Counted from the first letter of the stretch, positions 8,894-15,953 are shown. The stretch: DNA of 26,534 nt from Prevotellaceae bacterium (GCA_003150315.1 QAML01000045.1:1-26534); one strand, 5' to 3'. Notes: generated by a model from the letters alone, not told the origin. A program made the numbers and translations.

Positions 8894-8974
8894 ACACATG
8901 GCTTATCGCAAAAAATACAAGGCACTTATTTTAAAATAAGTGCCTTGTATTTCAAAATATATGGCTTGTATTTT
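8894..8974. repeat. 21-bp-unit palindromic repeat, copy 2, with terminator-like hairpin
   Basis: A complete copy. The core at 8913-8952 is a perfect 40-bp palindrome with 20-nt arms and no spacer, each arm containing AAGGCACTT or its complement. On the minus strand the hairpin is followed by a T-tract leading into TTTTGCG, as expected for an intrinsic terminator of the gene ending at 9063. On the plus strand the left part reads HMAYRKK-YKALILK-stop in two 21-bp units. The right side continues with ATGGCTTGTATTTT, an inverted unit. Confidence 0.9.
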
Positions 8975-9062
8975 CCGCCTTTTCAAATAGCTGAAAAGCA
9001 ATGTCTTGAAAAAGGGCTAAAATGACGTTGTTTTTTACGAATGTTGGGGGCGAAAAAAATGT

Positions 9063-9758
9063 TCAAAACATAAAACTCTGTTCATCCAAGTATGTGAACG
9101 GATTATAATGGATTTTCTGCATATATTTTAGAGAAATAAATTCTCTATGAAGGTTTTCCTGTTTGTCAATCATGCGGTCAATCTCTTCAAGAATGCTTTT
9201 TTGTGTCTCGAACTTTCTTTTTATTGCATATAAGTCAAGCAGTGCATCAACATCTTCGGTTTTGTCGAAGTAAGTTTGGATATTCGAGGCTGTTTTGCGG
9301 TAAATGTTGGTGCTTTTAATGCTGTCGCCGTTTTCTTCGTACTGCAATGCCCGGAACGAATCAAGATACATTTTTTTGTGATATGGCTTGAAGAAGATGT
9401 TCTCATCTAACGAGCGCACAAATTCCTCGCCTTGCGAATAATGTTTGAGCAGAAAAAGTACCCTAAGCTTGGTATATGCAATCCTGGAATCAATTTTGTT
9501 ACTGTCGGTTTCATTATAAATTTTCAACGCATAGTGTAAAAGCATTGTGTCTTCGGAACAATAATAACCGTAAATCAATGAATCTGCAAACGAAATGAGT
9601 TTGTCGCTGCTTTTTCCCGAAAACCAGTTGCAACTTGTCATACTTATGCAAGCGATTAAGGCAATCGCGATGTATATGATATGGTCTTTGCACCATGTAC
9701 ATATATTAGGATTTGTATTAGATGCGGACTGTTTGGACATGGTTTCGTTATTTCTCAA
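9063..9758 (-). CDS. Uncharacterised lipoprotein with a helical, possibly TPR-like body
   Basis: Up to 231 residues. A hydrophobic segment ending in ISMTSC gives a lipobox with C43, so it is probably exported and lipid-anchored. The remainder is predicted mostly helical, with tandem-helix patterns such as LISFADSLIYGYYCSEDTMLLHYALKIY and a KTEDVDALLDLYAIKRKFETQKSILEEIDRM stretch that could be TPR-like or coiled; I recognise no named family. The ATG at 9758 overlaps the previous gene by 11 nt, while an ATG at 9740 (residue 7) gives a cleaner junction and a more usual signal length. It is the last gene of the Rhs island and may be an accessory or a third protective protein, which is inference from position only. 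Repeat copy 2 follows it. Confidence 0.7.
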   Translation of the reverse strand: MRNNETMSKQSASNTNPNICTWCKDHIIYIAIALIACISMTSCNWFSGKSSDKLISFADSLIYGYYCSEDTMLLHYALKIYNETDSNKIDSRIAYTKLRVLFLLKHYSQGEEFVRSLDENIFFKPYHKKMYLDSFRALQYEENGDSIKSTNIYRKTASNIQTYFDKTEDVDALLDLYAIKRKFETQKSILEEIDRMIDKQENLHREFISLKYMQKIHYNPFTYLDEQSFMF

Positions 9759-10242
9759 ATCTGTAGCTTATTATTCTCCCGTCTTTACAGTCTATCTCCA
9801 TGCAAGGTCTTCCTCTGTAACCCATATTCCTTGCAGAAAAAACCAGCCAACAGTTTTTTTCTTTATATACTTGTATCGGGCGTTTTTCAATTATGGTATC
9901 ATTGAATTCTGTAAACCAAACCGCCTCGGCTATGCGGGCTGCCATTTTAGCGGAAACGCCTTTGAACAAATTTATATTTGTTTCCGGATTGCAGTTTAAG
10001 AATATATTACTTTTGTCAATGTCAATTTCTTTGTCGTCAAGGTAATTGTATTTTACGGTTTTGTCTTTTTGCATTTGGCTTGTCTGTAAAAAACTGTATA
10101 TGTCATACCTGTATCTCATGAAATACAAGGTGTCTTCCATGTTTCCGCACTTGGTTCTGTAATAACCGGTCTGTGCAGTAAAAAAGCATAGCAGCGGAAT
10201 TGCTATAGCGATTATAATGTTTTTCTTTTTCTCTTTTGTCAT
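9748..10242 (-). CDS. Probable immunity protein, NTF2-fold family
   Basis: A 164-residue protein with an N-terminal membrane segment (about residues 8-24). The C-terminal 70 residues resemble NTF2-fold immunity proteins: an AARIAEAVWF helix, a strand with RPIQVYKEKNCWLVFSA, and a closing GYRGRPCMEIDCKDGRIISY. That pattern (helix, W-x-V strand, G-x-P turn, D-G-x-I strand) is what I recall for the family; it was not searched. The N-terminal helix would place the domain at the outer face of the inner membrane or in the periplasm. It lies 33 nt after the DUF2750-like gene and two genes downstream of the Rhs protein, the usual site for genes that protect against an Rhs toxin tip. Which toxin it neutralises is unknown. 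Confidence 0.65.
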   Translation of the reverse strand: MTKEKKKNIIIAIAIPLLCFFTAQTGYYRTKCGNMEDTLYFMRYRYDIYSFLQTSQMQKDKTVKYNYLDDKEIDIDKSNIFLNCNPETNINLFKGVSAKMAARIAEAVWFTEFNDTIIEKRPIQVYKEKNCWLVFSARNMGYRGRPCMEIDCKDGRIISYRFEK

Positions 10243-10275
10243 TTTGAACAGACTTTTTTCTTATTTGTAATCCTG

Positions 10276-10707
10276 TTATCCAAAATATTCTTCTATTAAT
10301 TTGTTTATTTCTTCAACAAAAGTGTTTGAGTCAACAATCTTTCCAAATGGTTCCTTTTTGGTAGGAAATACATTGATTAAAATATCATTTTGACGTATGT
10401 ATTCCATCACAGAATCTTCAAAAGTCTCCCAAGTAAATGCGGAATATTTATAATTATTCTCCCCCTTTACACAAAAAACTTGTGCATATTCTTTAGAAGA
10501 CCATACCGGCATAAACTTTTTATTACCATCTGTCTGAATGATCAAATAACCATCTTCATCTAAAATATACCACAAAGCTTCTGCATCAGCAATTCTTTTT
10601 ATTGTGTAAGTATACCTAATTTCCGAGTTACATTTCTCAAGAGCTTGGAATTCTTCTTTTGAAATCCAAAGTTCCCTTATCTTTGTTTCTTTTTCCATTA
10701 TTGTCAT
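10276..10707 (-). CDS. DUF2750-like protein, candidate immunity gene to the Rhs toxin
   Basis: A 143-residue soluble protein without signal or membrane segment. It resembles DUF2750 proteins: an opening helix (SKEEFQALEKCNSE), a strand with ALWYILDEDGYLII, the conserved-looking MPVWSSKEYAQVFC, then a helix with WETFEDSVMEYIRQNDILINVFP. This assignment is from memory of the pattern. Two ATGs three codons apart (10707 and 10698) are possible. Its first 23 codons overlap, in another frame, the remnant of the Rhs toxin tip, which stops at 10637. Such tight overlap fits a toxin-immunity pair, so this is the best candidate for the cognate immunity gene; a direct role is inference. Confidence 0.65.
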   Translation of the reverse strand: MTIMEKETKIRELWISKEEFQALEKCNSEIRYTYTIKRIADAEALWYILDEDGYLIIQTDGNKKFMPVWSSKEYAQVFCVKGENNYKYSAFTWETFEDSVMEYIRQNDILINVFPTKKEPFGKIVDSNTFVEEINKLIEEYFG

Positions 10708-10913
10708 ATTTATGTTGTAACTTATGATTACTTTCTAATTGCAATTGGCTTTCTTTATAAGAATAACCTTTTGCTGCTTCTTTGCCACGAGGATGGGCAA
10801 GAACCTTACCTGGGGGGTGTGTATTATAGTAAGCTTTTTACGTTTTAGATTATTTCGCTCTTGCTTTTTCCAACCTCTGTCTGCCTTACCCAATTTTGGT
10901 TCATCACCCAATT
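10637..10913 (-). pseudogene. Frameshifted C-terminal toxin tip of the Rhs protein
   Basis: The Rhs reading frame stops at 10914, but coding-like sequence continues. After the CTC at 10924-10922 one frame reads IELGDEPKLGKADRGW and KKQERNNLKRKK without stop. At an A5 run (T5 on the plus strand, 10835-10839) it must shift again; the next frame then reads AYYNTHPPGKVL, AHPRGKEAAKGY, SYKESQLQ and SNHKLQHKYDNNGKRN, to a TGA at 10637-10639. This order (GW..QE..N, then N-PPGK, then AH-RG-EAAKGY, then H-LQH-YDN-G-KN) is one I recall from C-terminal tips of Bacteroidetes Rhs proteins, possibly those called polymorphic toxin type 8; the name was not checked. The two lesions are a GAGTCGAG stretch that looks like a 5-bp duplication, and loss of one A or gain of two. 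Confidence 0.75.
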
Positions 10914-13763
10914 CTATGAGTCGAGTTTGTCTACCAGTTCTGCCTTTTGGGGTAGAATTTTTGCATAATTGGCAATTGCAACATTTTCTATGGAATTTGC
11001 TACCTTTAATGCCTTTATTGCTGTTGCCGCACCGCCCGGGACACCAGGTATAGCTGTTGCTGCAACATCAACAATCAGTCCTGCTCCGTCTAAAGCAGCT
11101 CCAACAATATTGCCGGCAGTAACATTTGCAACAAAGCTCGTTACTCCCATCGCAACGTTTGCAGCATCCCATGCTGTGTCTATAAATCTTCCGTCGGGGT
11201 CAATGAAAGTTACGGGATTATTGTTGCAAAAAGCGTATGGACTGATGTTGTAGTATTTTTCGCACAGCGGATCGGGCGAAGTCCAAAAGGCAGCCGCCGG
11301 GTCGTACAGCCTTGCGCCGTAATCGTAAAGGTCAAGTCCGTGTTTGCGGTCGAGATATTTTCCGCAATACTTGTAAGACTGGAAACCGGGAGCCGTACAG
11401 ACATCTCCCCAAGCCCCTCCCCGGGCATAGTAAAGGTTCTGCTGCAAAACATTTCCGTCCTCGTCCGCCACGGAGCGCACGCTGCCCAAACGGTCGCGCA
11501 CAAAGTAACGGTATTTCGCCACTCCCGAGGAAAGTTCGCAGAATCCGCCGTCGAAAAGGAACTTGTCCAACCTCCCGTCCCTGCAAACAAACGGTCCGAA
11601 AAGCTCCTCGGAGTTTATCACCGCCGCCTGCACCGCCACAGAACCTTCTCCCGCCCGCAGATTCGCCGCTCCGCTCCGCCATTCCGTCTTGAGTTTCTCC
11701 CCCGAAGCCGTGTATGTGAACGCCGTATGGTTTCCGTCGTCGAAAGTCATCTTTTCGGGCGTTCCCCAATCGGCATACGTTACGGTCATCCCCTTGTATG
11801 GGTCGCTCACGAGCCTTCCGTTTCCGTCGTAAGCGTATTCGCCACTCCTGCCCCGGTTCTTGAAATCGAACGACCCCGCATAGGCGAGGTTTACTCCCCG
11901 GTCGGAAATTGAAAGCGGGCGGTTTCCGTCAAGCGTGTAGTATAAAACGTCCGCCGCAGTGTTTAACATCGGCGCGTAATCCGCCCATCTTACGAGCCGC
12001 GTGATATTGCCGTTTGCATCGAACGCCGTTGTCTCCGTGTGCTTCCTGTCTCCCGACACTGCTTCCGCCTCCGTAAGTCTGCCGAGAGCGTCGTATGAGA
12101 ATCTCCACCTCGTGGTGTCGGTACCCGAAGCCCCCGTTTGCGGAGCGGGCGAATAAATGTCGGTTGCAGACGAGGGACTGCCGTTGAAACGTCCCGGAGT
12201 ATAGGCGGTGATACCCTTATATCCCTTTCCCGCCACCTCCGTAACGAGATTGCGTATGTTGTAGGAATAAGCAATCCTCCCGGCTTTCCCCGGCAAAGTA
12301 TTTCCGACCACACGCCCGAGCGCATCGTATGAAAGCGAAGCCACCCTGCGGGAGTCATGTCCGTTAACCAAAAGATCCTTCGATACCAACGCCCCGTTGG
12401 AACCGTAACCGTAGAAAACCGATACCGAATCTGTCAGCCCGCCGTGCGAAAGCGCGAAAACCCTGTGCCGGGGCGAGCCTGTGAAAGTATATTCCGTGCG
12501 CTCCGAAAGCTTTTCTCCCGAAGGATACACCGTTTTCGAGACAGATAGTCTGCCCTCGGGAGTGTAATACAAGGCATTGTAAACAAATCCTCCGCCCGAC
12601 ACCGCAGTAATGCTCCCCGTTTGGAAGCCCTTGGCAGGGTTGGGAGAAGAAACGTTAAGGAAACCGCTTTCCCTGCATTCCGCCACAGCCGGCGAAAGCA
12701 GGAAGAGATAATCGTCGTAATAGAAAACCTGCTCTATCTTTATGCCGGAGAACGAAATGCCTTTGAAAAAGTATCCCGTATCCTCGAAACCGTTTGCTAC
12801 ATCCGGCGCGGAATCGGCAGCGGCATGCTTCGGGGCATCCGGGAAACCGTTGCACGTGCCCTGCACGGCCGTTCTTCCGAAACGGTCATAGAGAATGAAA
12901 CGGCTTCTTCCCTTTTTGCGCAGCACCCCGTCCCTTACAACCGCCGTTCTTCCCGCAGTGTCGCGGTGCATTTCCACAGGTTCGCACCCCGGAATGCGGC
13001 TGTAAACACACTCCGAACGCCTGTCGTAGCGGTACTCGTAGGCATGTTTCAGAAGATTCGAATCCTCCTGCATCCCGGGAGTGAGAACAAAACTCAGTCT
13101 CCCCGCGTCGTCATAAACAAAATAGGTGTCGTTATTGCCGTTTCTGCGTTCCAGCACCTTTCTTCCCCGCAAATCCGAGAAAACCTCCGTGGAAATGCCG
13201 TCCTCATCGGATGTCAGCACCCCTTGAAGCGTACCTTCGCGCCACATACCCCGCGAAGCGAGCTTTCCCGAGGCATCCACGCAATACCTTTTCACGGGTG
13301 CGTAAGCGCGGTTCACCGTATAGTCCGACAGCTGCGCCTTTCCCGCGAGGTCTCCGCCCGCATTGCGCACCGAAGAAACCCTTCCGAGCGCATCGCGCCT
13401 CGTAAGAGAGAAAGGCACACTGTCTCCCTCATGCGAAGAAACGGCAAGAGACTTTACCCTCTCGGGCGTAAGAAAATCGAAACCCGTCAGTCCCGTAGCC
13501 GGGAGCCATTTGGCGGAAGTCCTTCCCGCGAACGACTCCCCGGTCAACGCTCCCGCCACATCTCCGCCGGGCGAAAGTCCGTCGGTAAGCAGCAGAGTTT
13601 CTCTTCCGATGCCGTCGAAATACTGCACGGAAGTAACACACTCCTTACCCTCCGCGTCAAGAAAAATCCGCTCCCTTATCCAATTGCGCGTGAGGTCCTG
13701 CGCTGCCGCCGGAAGAAGCGAAAGCAGGGAAACAATCAAGGAAAAGACGAAACGCAGGTTCAT
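10914..13763 (-). CDS. Secreted Rhs-repeat polymorphic toxin carrier, toxin tip truncated
   Basis: A 949-residue protein. A Sec signal peptide (MNLRFVFSLIVSLLSLLPAAAQ) is followed by the N-terminal domain typical of Bacteroidetes Rhs proteins (NWI, YFDGIGRETLLLTDGLSPGGD; DUF6443-like). Many YD repeats follow (YDALGRVVGN, YDALGRLTEA, YDGNGRLVSD), then the Rhs core at about residues 757-859, from DRLGSVRSV through YDYGARLYDP and NPVTFIDPDGR. After it a hydrophobic Gly/Ala-rich pre-toxin segment (WDAANVAMGVTSFVANVTAGN, PGVPGGAATAIKALK) leads to a stop 90 residues past the core, before any toxin domain. The shell normally encloses and delivers a variable toxin. The body is GC-rich with many CCG/CGC-type codons, unlike its neighbours, which suggests transfer; the last 110 or so codons are AT-richer. 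Start: ATG at 13763 before the signal peptide. Confidence 0.93.
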   Translation of the reverse strand: MNLRFVFSLIVSLLSLLPAAAQDLTRNWIRERIFLDAEGKECVTSVQYFDGIGRETLLLTDGLSPGGDVAGALTGESFAGRTSAKWLPATGLTGFDFLTPERVKSLAVSSHEGDSVPFSLTRRDALGRVSSVRNAGGDLAGKAQLSDYTVNRAYAPVKRYCVDASGKLASRGMWREGTLQGVLTSDEDGISTEVFSDLRGRKVLERRNGNNDTYFVYDDAGRLSFVLTPGMQEDSNLLKHAYEYRYDRRSECVYSRIPGCEPVEMHRDTAGRTAVVRDGVLRKKGRSRFILYDRFGRTAVQGTCNGFPDAPKHAAADSAPDVANGFEDTGYFFKGISFSGIKIEQVFYYDDYLFLLSPAVAECRESGFLNVSSPNPAKGFQTGSITAVSGGGFVYNALYYTPEGRLSVSKTVYPSGEKLSERTEYTFTGSPRHRVFALSHGGLTDSVSVFYGYGSNGALVSKDLLVNGHDSRRVASLSYDALGRVVGNTLPGKAGRIAYSYNIRNLVTEVAGKGYKGITAYTPGRFNGSPSSATDIYSPAPQTGASGTDTTRWRFSYDALGRLTEAEAVSGDRKHTETTAFDANGNITRLVRWADYAPMLNTAADVLYYTLDGNRPLSISDRGVNLAYAGSFDFKNRGRSGEYAYDGNGRLVSDPYKGMTVTYADWGTPEKMTFDDGNHTAFTYTASGEKLKTEWRSGAANLRAGEGSVAVQAAVINSEELFGPFVCRDGRLDKFLFDGGFCELSSGVAKYRYFVRDRLGSVRSVADEDGNVLQQNLYYARGGAWGDVCTAPGFQSYKYCGKYLDRKHGLDLYDYGARLYDPAAAFWTSPDPLCEKYYNISPYAFCNNNPVTFIDPDGRFIDTAWDAANVAMGVTSFVANVTAGNIVGAALDGAGLIVDVAATAIPGVPGGAATAIKALKVANSIENVAIANYAKILPQKAELVDKLDS

Positions 13764-14131
13764 GAGAAGGCAAAAGTATGTGTGAAAGAGAAACGTTCTT
13801 CGGCTATGTTCTACTCATATATAATAAGGTATTCTTTGCAGGCAGCTCTTCCGTCATAGGACATCCGTCTCCGTCCGATGCCGCTCCGCATTGTTCATGA
13901 TTATAACGGGTTAGTTTGTTGCAAATATAAAAAAGAAGCATAACAACACCAAACAAACACACCTATTTTAGCCGGGAAATTTTTCCCGAGCCGATAAAAC
14001 ATCGTTTGGAATCGGAAAGCTTTTTCAGTAAGTCGGGAAAACTTTGGAGTGAACATGGAATTTTTTATTTCACAACGAGAAAAACATCGGAAAATCGGGA
14101 AATATTTCAGTCCAAAAAGCACCCCGGAAAA
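13764..14131. other. Upstream region of the Rhs gene with leader, inverted repeat and spaced CGGGAAA motifs
   Basis: There is no supported protein gene here. Below 13921 lies a GC-rich leader that can encode a 14-residue peptide (13898-13854 minus, MNNAERHRTETDVL). Above the promoter is an inverted repeat with CGGGAAA/TTTCCCG arms (13973-13988). Two more CGGGAAA copies occur at 14034-14040 and 14096-14102, so the motif recurs about every 61-62 bp. The minus-strand ORF at 13901-14164 starts inside repeat copy 3 and is not credible. Confidence 0.5.
13922..13952 (-). promoter_or_regulatory. Likely promoter of the Rhs gene
   Basis: On the minus strand TTG (13950-13952), then 20 nt, then TATATTTG (13922-13929), a full TAnnTTTG match. 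Transcription would begin about 13915 and give a leader near 150 nt. A second -7-like string, TACTTTTG at 13771-13778, sits 7 nt before the start codon but has no -33 element and would leave almost no leader. Confidence 0.6.
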
Positions 14132-14213
14132 CACACATGGCTTATCGCAAAAAATACAAGGCACTTATTTTAAAACAAGTGCCTTGTATTTTAAAATATA
14201 TGGCTTGTATTTT
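14132..14213. repeat. 21-bp-unit palindromic repeat, copy 3, with terminator-like hairpin
   Basis: It has the same order and orientation as copy 2. The palindrome at 14151-14192 has 21-nt arms with one mismatch (A at 14167 against C at 14176), which would be a G-U pair in minus-strand RNA. On the minus strand a T-tract follows, as in copy 2. It lies 137 nt past the stop of the DUF4296 gene. After it, TTATAAGGTGTTGAAATA (14220-14237) is closely matched by the sequence after copy 4. Confidence 0.9.
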
Positions 14214-14349
14214 TGACTGTTATAAGGTGTTGAAATACAGAAACCTGTAAATACTGGTTTTTGACTTCATTTTGTATGGTTTATATATCTCTATGGCAAT
14301 GTGTAACTGCGTTTGTGGAAAGATGAAAGCAATAAGCAAACGATACAAA
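14214..14349. other. 3' flank of the DUF4296 gene
   Basis: 136 AT-rich nt without a gene. A weak AAACC/GGTTT stem lies near 14244-14263. The plus-strand ORF that begins at 14272 runs into the antisense of the DUF4296 gene and has no recognisable domain. Confidence 0.4.
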
Positions 14350-15279
14350 TTATTCTTTTTGGTGGGGGAGAGCGCGTTTGCGTGTGGTTGCGCGGAAATG
14401 ATCTCCTTCATCTTTCTTATTTACGGATTGCTGTATGGAGTCGATGAAAGATTTCTTTGCTGCTTCTTGTGAATTTGCCGTGCTGTCGGCAACTGACGGT
14501 TTGGTGGTTTCCACGGTTTCTTTTGTATGGAAACGTATCATGGAAACTTTTGAAATGAAAAGCAGTTTTACGGCATCGCTCTTGGGCTCGTCTAAATAAA
14601 CGAATCCTTCTATTTGTTTGATGGGCAGGTTGGAAGCGTCTATGGTAAGGACGTTGTCTCCCTCGCCATAGATAGGTTGCTGTGCACATGAAACAGAATC
14701 GTTTGCGTATTTTATTGAAATTACAGCTTGGGCATTCTTGCGTCCTTCTTTATAGACAAACATGGTTGTGAAGTGCCATTCATACCTGTCTTTCGGCTTG
14801 AACGATGTGTCGGCATTGATATGGAATTCAAAACGATTCTTGCCGGGTTGGGGGAGAAGCAAACCATACGTTTTGAAAGTCCATATGTTTGCCGTATCTC
14901 CGTTTGCAGTAAGATTGGAATAGTTTATGTCGTTTTCCAAAGCGCCGCCATTGGCTTGTATTTCGTTCTGGAAACGCTTTTCGAGGTTGGTGTATATTTT
15001 ATAGAGCTGATCTGCGTGTCGGGAATAGTATTCCATTGAATTGTTGAACTCCTTCCGGCTAACATTGTACTTTTGCAGCACGGCTTCGGTGTAAATTTCC
15101 GTGTTGTTGTCCTTGTTGTTTGTGTTTTTGGCTATGGCTTGCGCTTCGTGATAGTCATAAAGTAAGTTCTCCATTTTGTCGGGAGAAATAATTCCTTTGG
15201 GAGTGCGTACTTTGCATGATGTGGCTGCAAATATGACTGTAGCCGTAAGGAATATCGTGATTACTTTTGATGCTTTCAT
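14350..15279 (-). CDS. DUF4296-domain lipoprotein downstream of lspA
   Basis: A 309-residue protein with a signal peptide and lipobox (FAATSC, C22). Residues about 30-115 match the DUF4296 domain of Bacteroidetes: GIISPDKMENLLYDYHEAQAIA at the start and a central YNVSRKEFNNSMEYYSRHADQLYKIYTNLEKR. A beta-rich middle follows (about 130-260), then a low-complexity tail rich in Ser, Thr and Lys. The function is unknown. A DUF4296 lipoprotein next to lspA is, as I recall, a common arrangement in Bacteroidales, and the product would itself need LspA for maturation. It lies 29 nt after lspA and is the last gene of the ileS operon; repeat copy 3 follows. Confidence 0.88.
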   Translation of the reverse strand: MKASKVITIFLTATVIFAATSCKVRTPKGIISPDKMENLLYDYHEAQAIAKNTNNKDNNTEIYTEAVLQKYNVSRKEFNNSMEYYSRHADQLYKIYTNLEKRFQNEIQANGGALENDINYSNLTANGDTANIWTFKTYGLLLPQPGKNRFEFHINADTSFKPKDRYEWHFTTMFVYKEGRKNAQAVISIKYANDSVSCAQQPIYGEGDNVLTIDASNLPIKQIEGFVYLDEPKSDAVKLLFISKVSMIRFHTKETVETTKPSVADSTANSQEAAKKSFIDSIQQSVNKKDEGDHFRATTRKRALPHQKE

Positions 15280-15308
15280 GAAGTTACTTCCCTTTTTATG
15301 ACATGTTT

Positions 15309-15953
15309 TTATTTGCTTTCCTGCGTATGCGATGATTTGCTTGTAGCAGAAAGATATTTTCTATAGAATAATATTACGCAAAGCGAGCCACAGGTTATGG
15401 CAGAGTCGGCAAAATTGAAAATTGGTGCGAAAAAAACAAAATGTTCTCCGCCTATTAAGGGCAAATTGTAGGGAAGATAGGTATCAATAATCGGAAAATA
15501 GAACATATCTACCACTTTTCCCGACATGAAACTGCCATATCCTTCGCCGGAAGATACAAGCGAGGCAACATTATAGTTGGTGCTTTCGCTGAAAATCATG
15601 CCGTATATGGCGTTGTCAATTATGTTTCCCAAAGCACCGGCAATAATCAGGGATATGCAAATGATGTATCCTCTCGGAACGTTCTTGCGGGAAATTCTGC
15701 TTATATAATATATGAGGAATCCCACGAATATCAACCGCGCAACCGTTAGTATCAATGTTCCGGCAATGTTTACTCCAAAAGCCATTCCGCTGTTTTCAAC
15801 GAAGTACAGATACATCCATGATGTTATTTCGTGGGCTTCGTGCAAAGCGAAGTTGGTTTTGACGTAAAACTTTATGGACTGGTCAATAAATATAACGGCA
15901 GCAACAATAGCCACTGCCGTTATAGCGTTTATTTTAACTTTATTATTAAGCAC
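15309..15953 (-). CDS. lspA: Lipoprotein signal peptidase (signal peptidase II)
   Basis: An integral inner-membrane aspartyl protease that removes signal peptides from prolipoproteins after lipidation. Counted from the GTG at 15953 (214 residues), the catalytic aspartates are D113 in GALGNIIDNAIYG and D183 in IFNFADSAI. The conserved N-terminal region IDQSIKFYV and VENSGMAFG are present, with about four transmembrane helices. The long insert between the two aspartates (residues about 120-178) is usual in Bacteroidetes. An ATG at 16022 is also in frame but would overlap the dksA-like gene by 59 nt and add a polar extension before the first helix, so the GTG 11 nt past that gene is preferred. 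At least five lipoproteins in this window would be its substrates. Confidence 0.92.
   Translation of the reverse strand: MLNNKVKINAITAVAIVAAVIFIDQSIKFYVKTNFALHEAHEITSWMYLYFVENSGMAFGVNIAGTLILTVARLIFVGFLIYYISRISRKNVPRGYIICISLIIAGALGNIIDNAIYGMIFSESTNYNVASLVSSGEGYGSFMSGKVVDMFYFPIIDTYLPYNLPLIGGEHFVFFAPIFNFADSAITCGSLCVILFYRKYLSATSKSSHTQESK

Larger units (their letters stand above)
8618..9062. other. Non-coding region between the toxin island and the efflux operon
   Basis: This 445-nt stretch holds the efflux promoter (8658-8685) and repeat copy 2 (8894-8974). The two ORFs in it, one on each strand, get their ends from the repeat and share no other similarity with known proteins, so I do not call a gene. 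Nothing else is recognisable in 8690-8890 or 8975-9062. Confidence 0.6.

Noticed and set aside
8757..8939. Plus-strand ORF ending in MAYRKKYKALILK
   Set aside because: Its end is the repeat element read in frame. The same residues appear in copies 3 and 4 with no common upstream sequence, so a real small protein is unlikely.
10835..10839. Programmed -1 frameshift at the A5 run in the Rhs tip
   Set aside because: The direction fits a -1 slip on AAA-AAG, but the earlier break at 10914-10926 has no slippery sequence and contains a stop, so the ribosome would rarely reach this site. Decay or sequence error is simpler.
12621..13859. A 412-codon open frame on the plus strand opposite the Rhs gene
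   Set aside because: It is fully antisense to the GC-rich Rhs gene, very rich in Arg, and shows no domain; high GC keeps the opposite frame open by chance. The Rhs gene has clear repeats and motifs.
13901..14164. Minus-strand ORF with N-terminus MPCIFCDKPCVF, shared with another ORF at 8725-8925
   Set aside because: The shared 12 residues come entirely from the repeat element; the remainders of the two ORFs are unrelated and rich in codons typical of non-coding AT-rich DNA.
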